Positions 34,697 to 44,101 of a stretch of DNA of 64,000 bases are shown here, piece by piece. The position numbers and the translations under genes were made by a program. The DNA is from Stenotrophomonas sp. ZAC14D1_NAIMI4_1 (GTDB lineage: Bacteria > Pseudomonadota > Gammaproteobacteria > Xanthomonadales > Xanthomonadaceae). Below the pieces are notes generated by a model. The model was not told where the DNA came from, did no database searches, and saw only the letters and a program-made list of their open reading frames with translations. The stretch covers positions 1,638,407-1,702,406 of the forward strand of contig NZ_CP026001.1 of NCBI RefSeq assembly GCF_003086775.1, given 5' to 3'. Every line of letters starts with the position of its first letter. Position 1 is the first letter of the stretch.

Positions 34697-35200
34697 ATGA
34701 CCCCCAACCCGATCGCGCCGCTTGTCGGCATCGTCATGGGTTCCCGCTCCGACTGGGAAACCATGCAGCACGCCGCCCAGAAGCTTGAAGCCCTGGGTGT
34801 TCCGTTCGAAGTGAAGGTGGTCTCCGCCCACCGCACCCCGGACGTGTTGTTCAGCTACGCAGAAGAAGCGGGCCCGCGCGGCCTGCGCGCGATCATCGCC
34901 GGTGCCGGCGGGGCTGCGCACCTGCCGGGCATGATCGCCGCCAAGACCGCCGTGCCGGTGCTGGGCGTGCCGGTGCAGTCCAAGGCCCTCAACGGCATGG
35001 ATTCGCTGCTGTCGATCGTGCAGATGCCGGCCGGCATCCCGGTCGCCACCTTCGCCATCGGCAATGCCGGCGCATCCAATGCAGCGCTGTTCGCTGCGGC
35101 GATGCTGGCCAGCGACCAGCCGGCCATCGGCCAGGCGCTGGAAGCGTTCCGCACGCGCCAGACCGAAGATGTCATGGCCCACGACGACCCGCGCCAATGA
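34697..35200 (+). CDS. purE: N5-carboxyaminoimidazole ribonucleotide mutase
   Basis: This class I PurE rearranges N5-CAIR to CAIR in purine synthesis. The 167-residue protein carries [18 protein letters not shown] (substrate-phosphate loop), SAHRTPD (catalytic His), [12 protein letters not shown] and [22 protein letters not shown]. It overlaps purK by 4 bases, the usual purEK pairing. A TAGAAT -10-like hexamer lies about 25 bases ahead of the start. Confidence 0.97.
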   Translation: MTPNPIAPLVGIVMGSRSDWETMQHAAQKLEALGVPFEVKVVSAHRTPDVLFSYAEEAGPRGLRAIIAGAGGAAHLPGMIAAKTAVPVLGVPVQSKALNGMDSLLSIVQMPAGIPVATFAIGNAGASNAALFAAAMLASDQPAIGQALEAFRTRQTEDVMAHDDPRQ

Positions 35201-36345
35201 GCCTGACCGTCGGCATCCTGGGCGGCGGCCAGCTCGCCCGCATGATGGTACTGGCGGGTGCACCGCTGGGGATGCGCTTCGAGCTGTACGACCCGGCGGC
35301 CGACGCCTGCAGCGGCCCGCTGGCGCCGCTCACCGTGGCCGCCTTCGATGACCGCGAGGCACTGGCGGCGTTCGCCGCCAAGGTCGACGTGGTCACCTTC
35401 GATTTCGAGAACGTGCCTGCCGACAGTGCGCAGTGGCTGGCCGGACAGGTGCCGGTCTATCCGCCGCCGTCGGCGCTCGCCGTTGCGCAGGACCGGTTGA
35501 GCGAGAAGACGCTGTTCCAGCAGCTGGGGATTCCGCTGCCGGCCTTCGCCGACATCCGCAGCCGCGATGAGCTGGCTGCCAAGGCCGCCGAATTCGGCCT
35601 GCCGTGCATCCTCAAGACCCGCCGCCTGGGCTACGACGGCAAGGGCCAGTTCCGCCTGCGCAGCGAGGCCGACATCGACGCGGCATGGGACGCGCTGGGT
35701 GCCCAGGTTGAGCGCACCGGCCTGATACTGGAGGGTTTCGTCGCCTTCGAGCGCGAAGTCAGCGTGGTCGCCGTGCGCGGCCGCGACGGCAGCTTCCAGG
35801 CCTGGCCGGTTACCGGCAACTGGCATGTCGATGGCGTGCTCTCGGCTAGCGTGGCCCCGGCCGTGCTGTCCGACGCCGAGCATGAAGCGGCGATTGGTTA
35901 TGCGCGCCGCGTGGCCGAGCATCTGGGCTATGTGGGCGTGTTCGCGCTGGAGCTGTTCTGCCGCGATGGCGAGCTGCTGGCCAACGAGATGGCGCCACGC
36001 GTGCACAACTCCGGCCACTGGACCATCGAAGGCAGCGAGACCTCGCAGTTCGAAAACCACCTGCGCGCCGTGCTGGGCCTGCCCCTGGGCAGCACCCGCA
36101 TGCTCGGCCATGCCTGCATGCTGAACTGGCTGGGCGCCATGCCCGATGCGGCACCGGTGCTGGGCCAGGCCAGCGGCCACTGGCACGACTACGGCAAGCA
36201 GCCGCGCGATGGCCGCAAGGTGGGTCATGCGACCCTGCGCGACGATGATGCCAACGCGCTGGCCGATGCACTGCTGCAGGTCGGCCTGGAGCTGGACCGC
36301 CAGGACCAGGTGGCCCCGGCCGTGCACGCGTTGCGCAACGGCTGA
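35197..36345 (+). CDS. purK: 5-(carboxyamino)imidazole ribonucleotide synthase
   Basis: This ATP-grasp enzyme makes N5-CAIR from AIR, bicarbonate and ATP, feeding PurE. The 382-residue protein has [12 protein letters not shown] at the N-terminus, [12 protein letters not shown], the ATP-grasp core ([30 protein letters not shown]), and [29 protein letters not shown] in the metal-binding region. It overlaps purE by 4 bases. Confidence 0.97.
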   Translation: MSLTVGILGGGQLARMMVLAGAPLGMRFELYDPAADACSGPLAPLTVAAFDDREALAAFAAKVDVVTFDFENVPADSAQWLAGQVPVYPPPSALAVAQDRLSEKTLFQQLGIPLPAFADIRSRDELAAKAAEFGLPCILKTRRLGYDGKGQFRLRSEADIDAAWDALGAQVERTGLILEGFVAFEREVSVVAVRGRDGSFQAWPVTGNWHVDGVLSASVAPAVLSDAEHEAAIGYARRVAEHLGYVGVFALELFCRDGELLANEMAPRVHNSGHWTIEGSETSQFENHLRAVLGLPLGSTRMLGHACMLNWLGAMPDAAPVLGQASGHWHDYGKQPRDGRKVGHATLRDDDANALADALLQVGLELDRQDQVAPAVHALRNG

Positions 36346-36359
36346 TCCCGGTAATGCCG

Positions 36360-36460
36360 GCGCCGGGATACCCGGCGGCACGCACCCCCGGTAGTGCCGG
36401 CCGCTGGCCGGCAACGCCCACCAAGGTGGGCATCTACGGTAGCGCCGGGCCATGCCCGGC
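36360..36460. repeat. Cluster of SMAG-like and other hairpins after purK
   Basis: Four palindromes lie between convergent purK and the superoxide dismutase gene: CCGGG-ata-CCCGG (near 36363), GTAG plus GCCGGCC-gct-GGCCGGC (36391-36413), GCCCACC-aa-GGTGGGC (36416-36431), and GTAG plus GCCGGGC-cat-GCCCGGC (36439-36460). They may terminate both genes. Confidence 0.6.
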
Positions 36461-36483
36461 GGCCCGCAATGCCGGCAGCCGCC

Positions 36484-37062
36484 TCAGCGAAGCTGGCTCT
36501 CCGCGAATTCCCAGTTGACCAGTTGCCAGAACGCTTCCAGATAGCGCGCGCGCTCATTCTGGTGGTCGGTGTAGTAAGCGTGTTCCCACACGTCACAGCA
36601 CAGCAGTGGCGTGCTGTCGCCGGTCAGCGGCGTGCCCGCGTTGCGGGTCGCCTGGATGCCGAGCTGGCCGCCGGGGTGCTGCACCAGCCAGACCCAGCCG
36701 GAACCGAACAGGCCCAGCGCCGCGCGGTTGAACTCCTCGCGCAGGCGCTGGCCGTCGCCAAACTGGCGCTTGACCAGTTCGCCCAGCCGGCCCTGCGGCT
36801 CGCCGCCGCCACGCGGGCGCAGGCATTGCCAGTAGAAGCTGTGGTTCCAGGCCTGCGCGGCCGCATCGAACAGCTTGCCCTGGGCCTGGCGGACGATGTC
36901 CTCCAATGTCGCTTCTTCCCATTCCGTGCCGACGATGGCGGCATTGACCGCATCCACATAGGCGCGATGGTGGCGGCCGTGGTGCAGCTCCACGGTCAGC
37001 GCGGACAGGTGCGGCTGCAGGGAGCCGGGAAGGTAGGGCAGGGCAGGCAATTCGACGGGCAT
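36484..37062 (-). CDS. sodB: Fe/Mn superoxide dismutase
   Basis: This 192-residue enzyme converts superoxide to peroxide and oxygen. It follows the family pattern: LPALPY at the start, ELHHGRHHRAYVD (first metal His), AAQAWNHSFYW (second His), FGSGWVWLV, and DVWEHAYYTDHQNERARYLEAFW (Asp and His ligands). Several usually fixed spots differ, such as LLCCDVWEH with two cysteines where LLGIDVWEH is normal, so it is a diverged member. Metal choice (Fe or Mn) cannot be settled by eye. Confidence 0.9.
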   Translation of the reverse strand: MPVELPALPYLPGSLQPHLSALTVELHHGRHHRAYVDAVNAAIVGTEWEEATLEDIVRQAQGKLFDAAAQAWNHSFYWQCLRPRGGGEPQGRLGELVKRQFGDGQRLREEFNRAALGLFGSGWVWLVQHPGGQLGIQATRNAGTPLTGDSTPLLCCDVWEHAYYTDHQNERARYLEAFWQLVNWEFAESQLR

Positions 37063-37181
37063 GGACAGGTTCGTGGCCAGGGGACGGCGGCAGCCGGTTC
37101 CATCGGCTTACAATGGCGGCTACCGTGGGCAGTCTAGCCGACCACTGCGGTCGGTTTGTCCGGCGAAGCAAGGAGTGAGGT

Positions 37182-37502
37182 GTGGCGGTAATGCAGCAAA
37201 TCCAGGCCGAGGTGGATCGTTACCCGCTCGTGCTGTTCATGAAGGGCACCCCGCAATACCCGATGTGCGGCTTTTCCAGCCGTGCCGTGCAGGCGTTGAT
37301 GGCTGCCGGTGCCGTCGCCCTGCGTACGGTCAACGTGCTGGAGGAACCGGAGATCCGCGCCAACCTGCCGCGCTTCTCCAACCTGCCGACGTTCCCGCAG
37401 CTGTTCATCAACGGGGAGTTGATCGGCGGCTGCGACATCGTCATGGAGCTGTTCGAAGCCGGCGAGCTCAAGCGCATCGTCGAAGAGGCCACGCAGGGAT
37501 GA
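37182..37502 (+). CDS. grxD: Monothiol (CGFS) glutaredoxin
   Basis: This 106-residue Grx4-type protein binds and hands over 2Fe-2S clusters together with BolA. It shows YPLVLFMKGTPQYPMCGFSSRAVQAL with active Cys29 and the glutathione-binding parts NLPTFPQLFINGELIGGCDIV. The GTG at 37182 has AGGAG 6 bases upstream and is preferred to the ATG three codons later. Its stop overlaps the following SDR gene by 4 bases. Confidence 0.95.
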   Translation: MAVMQQIQAEVDRYPLVLFMKGTPQYPMCGFSSRAVQALMAAGAVALRTVNVLEEPEIRANLPRFSNLPTFPQLFINGELIGGCDIVMELFEAGELKRIVEEATQG

Positions 37503-38275
37503 GTGCCTGGCCATCGACGTCGGCGACCGATGCGGCGCTCGATGGCCGTCCGTTGCAGGACCGCGTAGTGCTCATCGCCGGTGCCGGTGGCGGGCTGGGC
37601 AGTGCCGCAGCCGTAGCGGCCGCCGAAGCCGGGGCCACCGTGGTGCTGATGGGCCGCAAGCCGCGGCGACTGGACCGGGTCTATGCCCAGGTGCAGGCCG
37701 TGGGCCCCGAGCCCCTGCTGTATCCGCTGGACCTGGAAGGCGCAGGCCCCGATGACTATGCCGAACTGGCCCAGGCCCTGCAGCGCGAGCTGGGGCGGCT
37801 GGATGGCCTGCTGGTCTGTGCCGCGCATTTCCCCGGCCTGACCCCCTTCGAGCTGGCCGACCCGGCCAGTTTCGCCCGCGCCGTGCACGTCACCCTGACC
37901 GCCCCGGCGTGGCTGGCCCAGGCCTGCCTGCCGTTGCTGAAACGGCAGGACGACGCGGCCCTGGTGTTCGCCGTCGACGCGCCTGAAAGGGTGGGGCAGG
38001 CCTACTGGGGCGGCTACGGCGTAGCCCAGCACGGGCTGCGCGGGCTGATCGCCAGCCTGCATGATGAACTGGGCCGCACCTCGGTCCGGGTCAGCGGCCT
38101 GTATCCGGGCCCGCTGCGTACCGCCCTGCGCGCCCGTGCCTATTCAGTTGACCAGGATCCGGCCGCCCAAGGCCCGGAAAAGGCCGCCGCAGCGGCCGTT
38201 GCGCTGCTTTCCGCCGGCGGTGCCGCTTGGCGCGGGCAGGTACTTGACGCCAGTCACACTACTGACGCGCGTTAG
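37499..38275 (+). CDS. YciK-like SDR-family protein with degenerate active site
   Basis: The 258-residue protein is a Rossmann-fold short-chain dehydrogenase/reductase, closest in layout to E. coli YciK. The nucleotide loop (VVLIAGAGGGLG, residues 23-34) is kept. The catalytic set is not: the usual Ser is Asp160, the Tyr is Tyr173, and the essential Lys four residues later is Gln177 (GGYGVAQHG). The NAG motif reads CAAH. It is therefore probably not a classical oxidoreductase and may bind nucleotide or act by another route. The ATG overlaps the grxD stop, suggesting joint expression. Confidence 0.8.
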   Translation: MSAWPSTSATDAALDGRPLQDRVVLIAGAGGGLGSAAAVAAAEAGATVVLMGRKPRRLDRVYAQVQAVGPEPLLYPLDLEGAGPDDYAELAQALQRELGRLDGLLVCAAHFPGLTPFELADPASFARAVHVTLTAPAWLAQACLPLLKRQDDAALVFAVDAPERVGQAYWGGYGVAQHGLRGLIASLHDELGRTSVRVSGLYPGPLRTALRARAYSVDQDPAAQGPEKAAAAAVALLSAGGAAWRGQVLDASHTTDAR

Positions 38276-38504
38276 GCGGACGATAAGACGGAATGAAGGT
38301 TCCGTCACGAACTCGTTGCGATCCCGTGCCGTTTGTCGCACAACCGTCACAATGAAGGCGTAGCGTGTTAATCTAGTGTTAACCGTTGCGGCAGCTGCCG
38401 TTCACGGTAGGGAACCCCAGATAAATGTCCAGTCAGCCGCCCGCAAGGCTGGTTGGATGCGCTTTTTTTCCGCCATCGCCAACTCGCATCGAGGCTACCG
38501 AAAA

Positions 38505-41500
38505 ATGACCCACCCACTCCGGATGTCCAAGCTTACCCTTGGTCTCGTGGCTGCACTTGCTGCCGCTCCCGCCTTCGCCCAGAGCACCTCCGCCGGTGTC
38601 GGCGGCCAGGTCGTGTCCGCTGCAGGCCAGCCTGTGGCCGGTGCTGAAGTCACCATCACCCACACCGAGTCGGGCACCGTTTCGCGTGCCACCACCGATG
38701 CGTCGGGTCGTTACAACGCGCGCGGTCTGCGCGTGGGTGGTCCGTACACCATCACCATCAACAAGCCGGGTGAAGGCACCAAGACCGAAGAAGGTGTCTT
38801 CCTGAACCTGAACCAGGTCAACACCGTCAACGCCAACCTGGCTGGCGATGTAGCTGCCACCAACCTGGACGCCGTCAATGTCGTCGCCACCGGTGGCGGC
38901 CTGGACATCTTCAGCGCCACCAAGATGGGTACCGGCACCAACGTCACCCGCGAAACGATGGACGCGCTGCCGTCGGCCAACCGCAACATCCAGGACTACG
39001 TCCGTCTGGACCCGCGCATCTCGCAGGTCAGCAAGGCTGACGGCGCGATCTCGGCCGGTGGCCAGAACACCCGTTACAACGCCATCCGCATCGACGGCAT
39101 CAGCGCCTCCGATCCGTTCGGCCTGGGCTCCAACAACCTGCCGACCGAGCGTCAGCCGGTGTCGATGGACGCCATCCAGGAAATCAACATCGACCTGGCC
39201 AACTACGACACGACCATCGCTGGCGGCACCGGTGCGGTGATCAATGCCGTGACCAAGTCGGGTACCAATGAATTCCACGGCACCGTCTACGGTTCCTACC
39301 GCGACAAGGACATGGTCCGCTCGCGCCTGGAAGGTGACACGCAGGACTTCAACGGCTTCGAAGACGAGAAGACCTACGGCATGACCTTCGGCGGCCCGAT
39401 CGTCAAGGACAAGCTGTTCTTCTTCACCAACTATGAAAAGTACGAGCGTTCGGCCGCCGGCATCAGCCTGAGCGACACCCCGATCGGCCGTGGCACCATC
39501 ACCCAGCAGCAGATCACCGATGTCCAGAACTATCTGGGCAATCTGGGCTATGACCCGGGCACCCTGTCGGCGCCGAACAGCAAGACCGAGATCGAAGAGT
39601 ACGCGGTCAAGCTGGACTGGAACATCAACGAGAACCACCGTGCGGCCCTGCGCTACAACAAGATGGAGCAGAACGTCGTTCGCTTCCCGCAGGTCAGCAG
39701 CAGCGCCATCTCGCTGAGCAACTTCTGGTACCAGCAGCCGACCGAATACGAAACCTGGATGGGCGAACTGTTCAGCGACTGGTCGGACAACTTCTCGACC
39801 GAATTCAAGGTCTCGCACAAGGATTACTCGGCCAACCGCGTTCCGCTGGTCGACATGCCGCAGATCCGTATCCGTTCGGGCAATGACTCGCTGTACGTGG
39901 GTACCGAGCAGAACACCCACGTCAACATCGTCGAGTCGAAGGAACTGAGCGCGTTCGGTGCCGGTACCTGGTATGTCGGCGACCACACCGTCAAGTTCGG
40001 CTTCGATTACTCGAAGAACGACCTGATGAACTTCTACGGCCGTAACCTCAACGGCGTGTACGAATTCAACAGCGTCAACGACTTCCTGGCCGGCAACGCC
40101 TCGCGCTACCAGCTGCGTACCCCGCGTGCCGATGGCACCCGCGCTGACATCCCGGCTGACTTCACCCTGAAGAACACCGGCGTGTTCGTGCAGGATACCT
40201 GGGCGATCAACTACAACCTGAGCCTGATGTTCGGCGTCCGCGTCGACATGCCTGACTTCAGCACCCAGCGCCTGTACAACCCGCGCATCGAGCAGCTGTA
40301 CGGCTTCAACAACACCAAGCTGGTCGACAAGGAACTGGTGCAGCCGCGTGTCGGCTTCAACTACACCTTCGACAGCGAGCGTCCGACCCAGCTGCGCGGC
40401 GGCGTGGGCCTGTTCGGCGGCGCTGCCCCGAACGTGTGGCTGGCAGGTGCCTACCAGAACACCGGCCTGAACTACGTCGAGTACGACGAGCGCAACCCGC
40501 CGGTCGGTTCGTTCACCCCGGATGGCAACAATCCGTACATCCCGGCCGGTGGCCCGGCTTCGGCCCGTCAGAACGTGGACATCATCGCGCCGGGCACCCG
40601 CCTGCCGTCGGTGTGGAAGGCCAACCTGGCGTTCGACCACGAGCTGCCGTGGTACGGCATCGTGGCTTCGGCGGAACTGCTGCTGACCAAGGTCAAGGAC
40701 GGCATCTACTTCGACCGCCTGGACGTCGGCACGCAGACCGCGGTCGGCCCGGATGGCCGTGCGATCTACTGGAACGCTGCGGGCCGCAACCCGAACAATG
40801 GCCGCATGAGCAATGGCCAGAACTTCGGCATCACCACCGGCACCAGCGGTGCAGTTGATCGTGCCAACCGCCCGAGCGACATGGGCGATGTGCTGGTCCT
40901 GCGCAACACCGACAAGGGTCGTGGCAGCCAGGCTACCTTCTCGCTGGCCAAGCCGCTGACCGAGAACTGGGGCTGGTCGCTGGGTTACACCTACACCCAG
41001 TCCAAGGAAGTCAGCCCGCTGTCCAGCTCGCAGAACACCTCGAACTGGAACAATACGCTGATCTTCAACGCCAACGAGAACGTTGATTACAACTCTCGCT
41101 ACGCGATCAAGGACCGCATCACCGGCACCCTGGAGTGGAAGCACAACTTCTTCGGTGACAACGCCACCCGCGTCGGCCTGTTCTACGAAGGTCGCTCGGG
41201 CCGTCCGTACAGCTACATCTTCTACAACGATGCCAACGGCGACGGTGCAGCCACCAACGACCTGTTCTACGTGCCCAGCGGCCCGGGTGACGTGCTGTTC
41301 GGCAGCGTGGTCGGCGGTCGCTTCGTGCAGGATGCGGCCATGGAGAAGAGCTTCTTCGACTGGCTGGCAAAGACCCCGGAACTCGACGCCTATCGTGGCA
41401 GCGTGGTCCCGGCGAACGAGCACCGCGCCAAGTGGATCAACTCCTTCGACGTCCGCATCAGCCAGGAATTCCCGGGCTTCATGAAGGAGCACAAGGGTGA

Positions 41501-41747
41501 GATCGCGCTGGACATCATGAATGTCGGCAACCTGATCAACAAGAAGTGGGGCCTGATCGACGACTACGGCTTCTACTCGACCCGCCGCGTTGCCAACTAC
41601 GGCGGTATCGATCCGGCCACCGGCAAGTACGTGTACTCGTTCACCGGTGCGACGGACAACCCGCAGATCCAGGAAAACAACAACGACAAGGGCAACACCG
41701 GCGTGTCGCGCTGGTCGATGCAGCTGACCCTGAAGTACAAGTTCTGA
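38505..41747 (+). CDS. Oar-like TonB-dependent outer-membrane receptor
   Basis: The 1080-residue protein has a signal peptide (KLTLGLVAALAAAPAFA), a carboxypeptidase-regulatory-like domain (VGGQVVSAAGQPVAGAEVTI ... SGRYNARGLRVGGPYTITI), a plug and a long beta-barrel ending in LKYKF. This layout is that of the Oar/OmpA-related TonB receptors, which are numerous in Xanthomonadaceae; the substrate is unknown. The ATG at 38505 is used; an ATG six codons on is also possible. The frame is open upstream to 38376 without a start of good context. A strong terminator follows. Confidence 0.88.
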   Translation: MTHPLRMSKLTLGLVAALAAAPAFAQSTSAGVGGQVVSAAGQPVAGAEVTITHTESGTVSRATTDASGRYNARGLRVGGPYTITINKPGEGTKTEEGVFLNLNQVNTVNANLAGDVAATNLDAVNVVATGGGLDIFSATKMGTGTNVTRETMDALPSANRNIQDYVRLDPRISQVSKADGAISAGGQNTRYNAIRIDGISASDPFGLGSNNLPTERQPVSMDAIQEINIDLANYDTTIAGGTGAVINAVTKSGTNEFHGTVYGSYRDKDMVRSRLEGDTQDFNGFEDEKTYGMTFGGPIVKDKLFFFTNYEKYERSAAGISLSDTPIGRGTITQQQITDVQNYLGNLGYDPGTLSAPNSKTEIEEYAVKLDWNINENHRAALRYNKMEQNVVRFPQVSSSAISLSNFWYQQPTEYETWMGELFSDWSDNFSTEFKVSHKDYSANRVPLVDMPQIRIRSGNDSLYVGTEQNTHVNIVESKELSAFGAGTWYVGDHTVKFGFDYSKNDLMNFYGRNLNGVYEFNSVNDFLAGNASRYQLRTPRADGTRADIPADFTLKNTGVFVQDTWAINYNLSLMFGVRVDMPDFSTQRLYNPRIEQLYGFNNTKLVDKELVQPRVGFNYTFDSERPTQLRGGVGLFGGAAPNVWLAGAYQNTGLNYVEYDERNPPVGSFTPDGNNPYIPAGGPASARQNVDIIAPGTRLPSVWKANLAFDHELPWYGIVASAELLLTKVKDGIYFDRLDVGTQTAVGPDGRAIYWNAAGRNPNNGRMSNGQNFGITTGTSGAVDRANRPSDMGDVLVLRNTDKGRGSQATFSLAKPLTENWGWSLGYTYTQSKEVSPLSSSQNTSNWNNTLIFNANENVDYNSRYAIKDRITGTLEWKHNFFGDNATRVGLFYEGRSGRPYSYIFYNDANGDGAATNDLFYVPSGPGDVLFGSVVGGRFVQDAAMEKSFFDWLAKTPELDAYRGSVVPANEHRAKWINSFDVRISQEFPGFMKEHKGEIALDIMNVGNLINKKWGLIDDYGFYSTRRVANYGGIDPATGKYVYSFTGATDNPQIQENNNDKGNTGVSRWSMQLTLKYKF

Positions 41748-41772
41748 TCCGTCAGTACTTGAAGCGGTAAAA

Positions 41773-41802
41773 GGAAACGGCCGGGGAAACCCGGCCGTTT
41801 TC
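41773..41802 (+). terminator. Intrinsic terminator of the Oar-like receptor
   Basis: An AACGGCCGGG-gaaa-CCCGGCCGTT hairpin with flanking GGAAA/TTTTCC, ending in a T-rich run, 26 bases after the stop codon. Confidence 0.85.
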
Positions 41803-41926
41803 CGTTCAGGCGAAAGTCCTTGCAGCGGTGCAGGCAGGGGCGTAGCATCCGCTCTCGTGCACGGCGCAATACGCCGCCTGGCGGTCCCGGAAAGGCGAAC
41901 GCGGGCAGCACATATCCAACGGTCGG

Positions 41927-41952
41927 GTTTCCCGGCCGTTTTGCTTTTTAAG
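41927..41952 (+). terminator. Second hairpin with T-run ahead of ppnN
   Basis: An ACGGTCGGG-ttt-CCCGGCCGT stem (one G-T pair) is followed by TTTGCTTTTT. It repeats the core of the terminator at 41773 and lies about 45 bases before ppnN, so it may stop read-through or be a diverged copy of that terminator. Confidence 0.55.
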
Positions 41953-41999
41953 GGGGCGGCAGTACAGTCGGAAACCTTGAAGGAAGCGAAAAGTTGGAT

Positions 42000-43388
42000 A
42001 TGACGACGAACGAAAAAGCAGCCCGCGCGCTGCCGGTGCAGGATGCGCGGATCTACCCGCGCGGTGGGCTGGATGTGCTGTCGCGGGCCGAGGTCGCGCG
42101 CCTGCGCGATGCCTCCGGTGGTGGCATGCACGAACTGCTGCGCCGCTGTGCGCTGGCGGTGCTGACCAGTGGCAGTGCTTCGGACGATCCGCGCGCGGCG
42201 CGTGATCTCTACCCTGATTTCGACATCCAGGTGGCGCAGCAGGATCGCGGCGTGCGCATCGACCTGGTCAATGCCCCGGCGATGGCCTTCGTCGATGGCG
42301 AGATCATCCGCGGCGTGGCCGAACTGCTGTTCGCCGTGGTCCGCGACCTGGCCTACATGGCCATCGAGATGGGCCCGGCCTACGCGGCCGAGCTGGAATC
42401 CTCGGAAGGCATCACCAACGCGGTGTTCGGCCTGCTGCGCAACGCACGCATCCTCAACCCGGGCGATCCGAACCTGGTGGTCTGCTGGGGCGGCCACTCG
42501 ATCGGCCGCGACGAGTACCTGTACACCAAGCAGGTCGGTTACGAGCTGGGCCTGCGTGGCCTGGACATCTGCACCGGCTGCGGCCCGGGCGCCATGAAGG
42601 GCCCGATGAAGGGCGCCACCATCGCCCATGCCAAGCAGCGCAAGACGGTCACCCGCTACATCGGCCTGACCGAGCCGGGCATCATCGCGGCCGAGTCGCC
42701 GAACCCGATCGTCAACCACCTGGTCATCATGCCGGACATCGAGAAGCGCCTTGAGGCCTTCGTCCGCATCGGCCACGGCATCATCGTGTTCGCCGGTGGC
42801 GTCGGCACCGCCGAAGAGATCCTGTACCTGCTCGGCATCCTGCTGCGCGAGGAAAACAAGGACCTGCCGTTCCCGCTGATCCTGACCGGCCCGACCGTGG
42901 CTGCGCCGTACTTCGAGCAGATCGACCGGTTCATCCGCCTGACCCTGGGCGACGCGGCGGCCGAGCGCTACGAGATCATCATCGGTGACCCGGTGGCGGT
43001 CGCCCGCAAGATGGCCAGCGGCATCAAGCAGGTGCGCGAGCACCGCCTGGCGCAGAAGGATTCGTTCTTCTTCAACTGGTCCATCGAGATCCCGTGGGAG
43101 TACCAGCAGCCGTTCGTGCCGACCCACGAGGCGATGGCCGCGCTGGACCTGCACCATGGCCGAGCGCCGCATGCGCTGGCCGCCGACCTGCGCCGGGCGT
43201 TCTCCGGCATCGTGGCCGGCAACGTGAAGGAAGACGGCATGCGCCGCATCGAAGAGTTCGGGCCGTTCCAGATCCATGGCGACGCGGACATGATGCAGGC
43301 CCTGGACGCGCTGCTGCGCGCCTTCGTCGAGCAGCGCCGGATGAAGATCTCCGGCGAGTACCAGCCCTGCTACCAGGTGCTGGCCTGA
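42000..43388 (+). CDS. ppnN: Nucleotide 5'-monophosphate nucleosidase PpnN (LOG family)
   Basis: This cytoplasmic enzyme splits nucleotide monophosphates into base and ribose-5-phosphate and in E. coli is tuned by (p)ppGpp. The ~462-residue protein has the N-terminal domain, the central LOG Rossmann domain with VVCWGGHSIGRDEY, TGCGPGAMKGPMKGA and the catalytic loop FAGGVGTAEEILY (PGGxGT in most members), and a C-terminal domain. The start is uncertain: a TTG at 41994 is better spaced from AAGGA than the ATG at 42000; the difference is two residues. Confidence 0.9.
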   Translation: MTTNEKAARALPVQDARIYPRGGLDVLSRAEVARLRDASGGGMHELLRRCALAVLTSGSASDDPRAARDLYPDFDIQVAQQDRGVRIDLVNAPAMAFVDGEIIRGVAELLFAVVRDLAYMAIEMGPAYAAELESSEGITNAVFGLLRNARILNPGDPNLVVCWGGHSIGRDEYLYTKQVGYELGLRGLDICTGCGPGAMKGPMKGATIAHAKQRKTVTRYIGLTEPGIIAAESPNPIVNHLVIMPDIEKRLEAFVRIGHGIIVFAGGVGTAEEILYLLGILLREENKDLPFPLILTGPTVAAPYFEQIDRFIRLTLGDAAAERYEIIIGDPVAVARKMASGIKQVREHRLAQKDSFFFNWSIEIPWEYQQPFVPTHEAMAALDLHHGRAPHALAADLRRAFSGIVAGNVKEDGMRRIEEFGPFQIHGDADMMQALDALLRAFVEQRRMKISGEYQPCYQVLA

Positions 43389-43394
43389 CCGGTC

Positions 43395-43459
43395 GGGGCG
43401 GCCCGCCACGCCGCCCCAGGAGGGGCCCCCCTCCGGGGCTCCGGCCCTTCTCAAGGGCC
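43395..43459. terminator. GC-rich hairpins after ppnN
   Basis: GGGGCGGC / GCCGCCCC (43395-43417) and GGCCCTT-ctc-AAGGGCC (about 43443-43459) form stem-loops just after the ppnN stop. They lack T-runs, so their role as terminators is uncertain. Confidence 0.4.
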
Positions 43460-43585
43460 TCCGGAAGGGCGCGGCGTGTCAACGCTTTGACGCCCGTCGC
43501 CCCGTTCTGACCGTTCATCCTGCCGCCGCTTGCCGGCGGCAGCCGGGTGCGCCATCGTGGCCACCAACACGCTGGGGAGCGTTCC

Positions 43586-44101
43586 ATGTCACTACGCCGG
43601 TCCAAGGGCTTCACGCTGGTCGAGTTGATGGTCACGCTTGCCGTGGTCGCCATCCTGGGCACCATGGCGCTGCCAAGCTTCCAGAGCACGCTCCGCTCCA
43701 ACCGCATCGCTTCGGCGGGCAACGAGGTCACCGGCCTGCTGTCGCTTGCACGCAGCGAGGGTGTCCGCAACAAGCGGGGGGGCGGGGTCTGCGGCAGCTC
43801 CGACGGTTCCAGCTGCGATGGCACCTGGAGCGCAGGGATGCTCGCCTGGTCGGACGTGAACGGCAATGGCACCCTCGACTCCGGCGAGACCGTCCTGCGC
43901 TTCGTCGCGATCTCCTCCGATTCGGTCACCGTCAGCGGTCCCGCCGCCGAGATCGCCTTCGACAACCGCGGCCGCCTCGTCGCCGCCCCCAGCCGGACGG
44001 TCACCATGCAGCCCGTCAAATGCGGCAAGGCGGTGCTGCGCCGTACCCTGACCGTCAATGCGGCGGGCCAGATCAATTCCACCAAGGCCGCCTGCCAATG
44101 A
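43586..44101 (+). CDS. fimU: Type IV minor pilin, GspH/FimU type
   Basis: The 171-residue prepilin carries the cleavage site RRSKGFTLVELMVTLAVVAIL (cut after Gly, Glu at mature position 5) and a GspH-like body with cysteine pairs (GVCGSSDGSSC, KCGKAV, KAACQ). It opens the minor-pilin operon that primes pilus assembly. The ATG at 43586 places the site at residue 8-9. It overlaps pilV by 4 bases. Unlike the separate pseudopilin at 50812-51348 it has no GRxR motif near its end (NAAGQINSTK instead), which favours FimU over FimT. Confidence 0.85.
   Translation: MSLRRSKGFTLVELMVTLAVVAILGTMALPSFQSTLRSNRIASAGNEVTGLLSLARSEGVRNKRGGGVCGSSDGSSCDGTWSAGMLAWSDVNGNGTLDSGETVLRFVAISSDSVTVSGPAAEIAFDNRGRLVAAPSRTVTMQPVKCGKAVLRRTLTVNAAGQINSTKAACQ

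Noticed and set aside
37061..38275. 404-residue SDR starting upstream of grxD
   Set aside because: The upstream part is out-of-frame grxD sequence; the ATG at 37499 overlapping the grxD stop gives the normal SDR length.
38433..43454. A 1673-codon open frame on the minus strand opposite the TonB receptor and ppnN
   Set aside because: It mirrors two well-recognised genes on the plus strand, has low-complexity composition typical of high-GC antisense frames and no family features.
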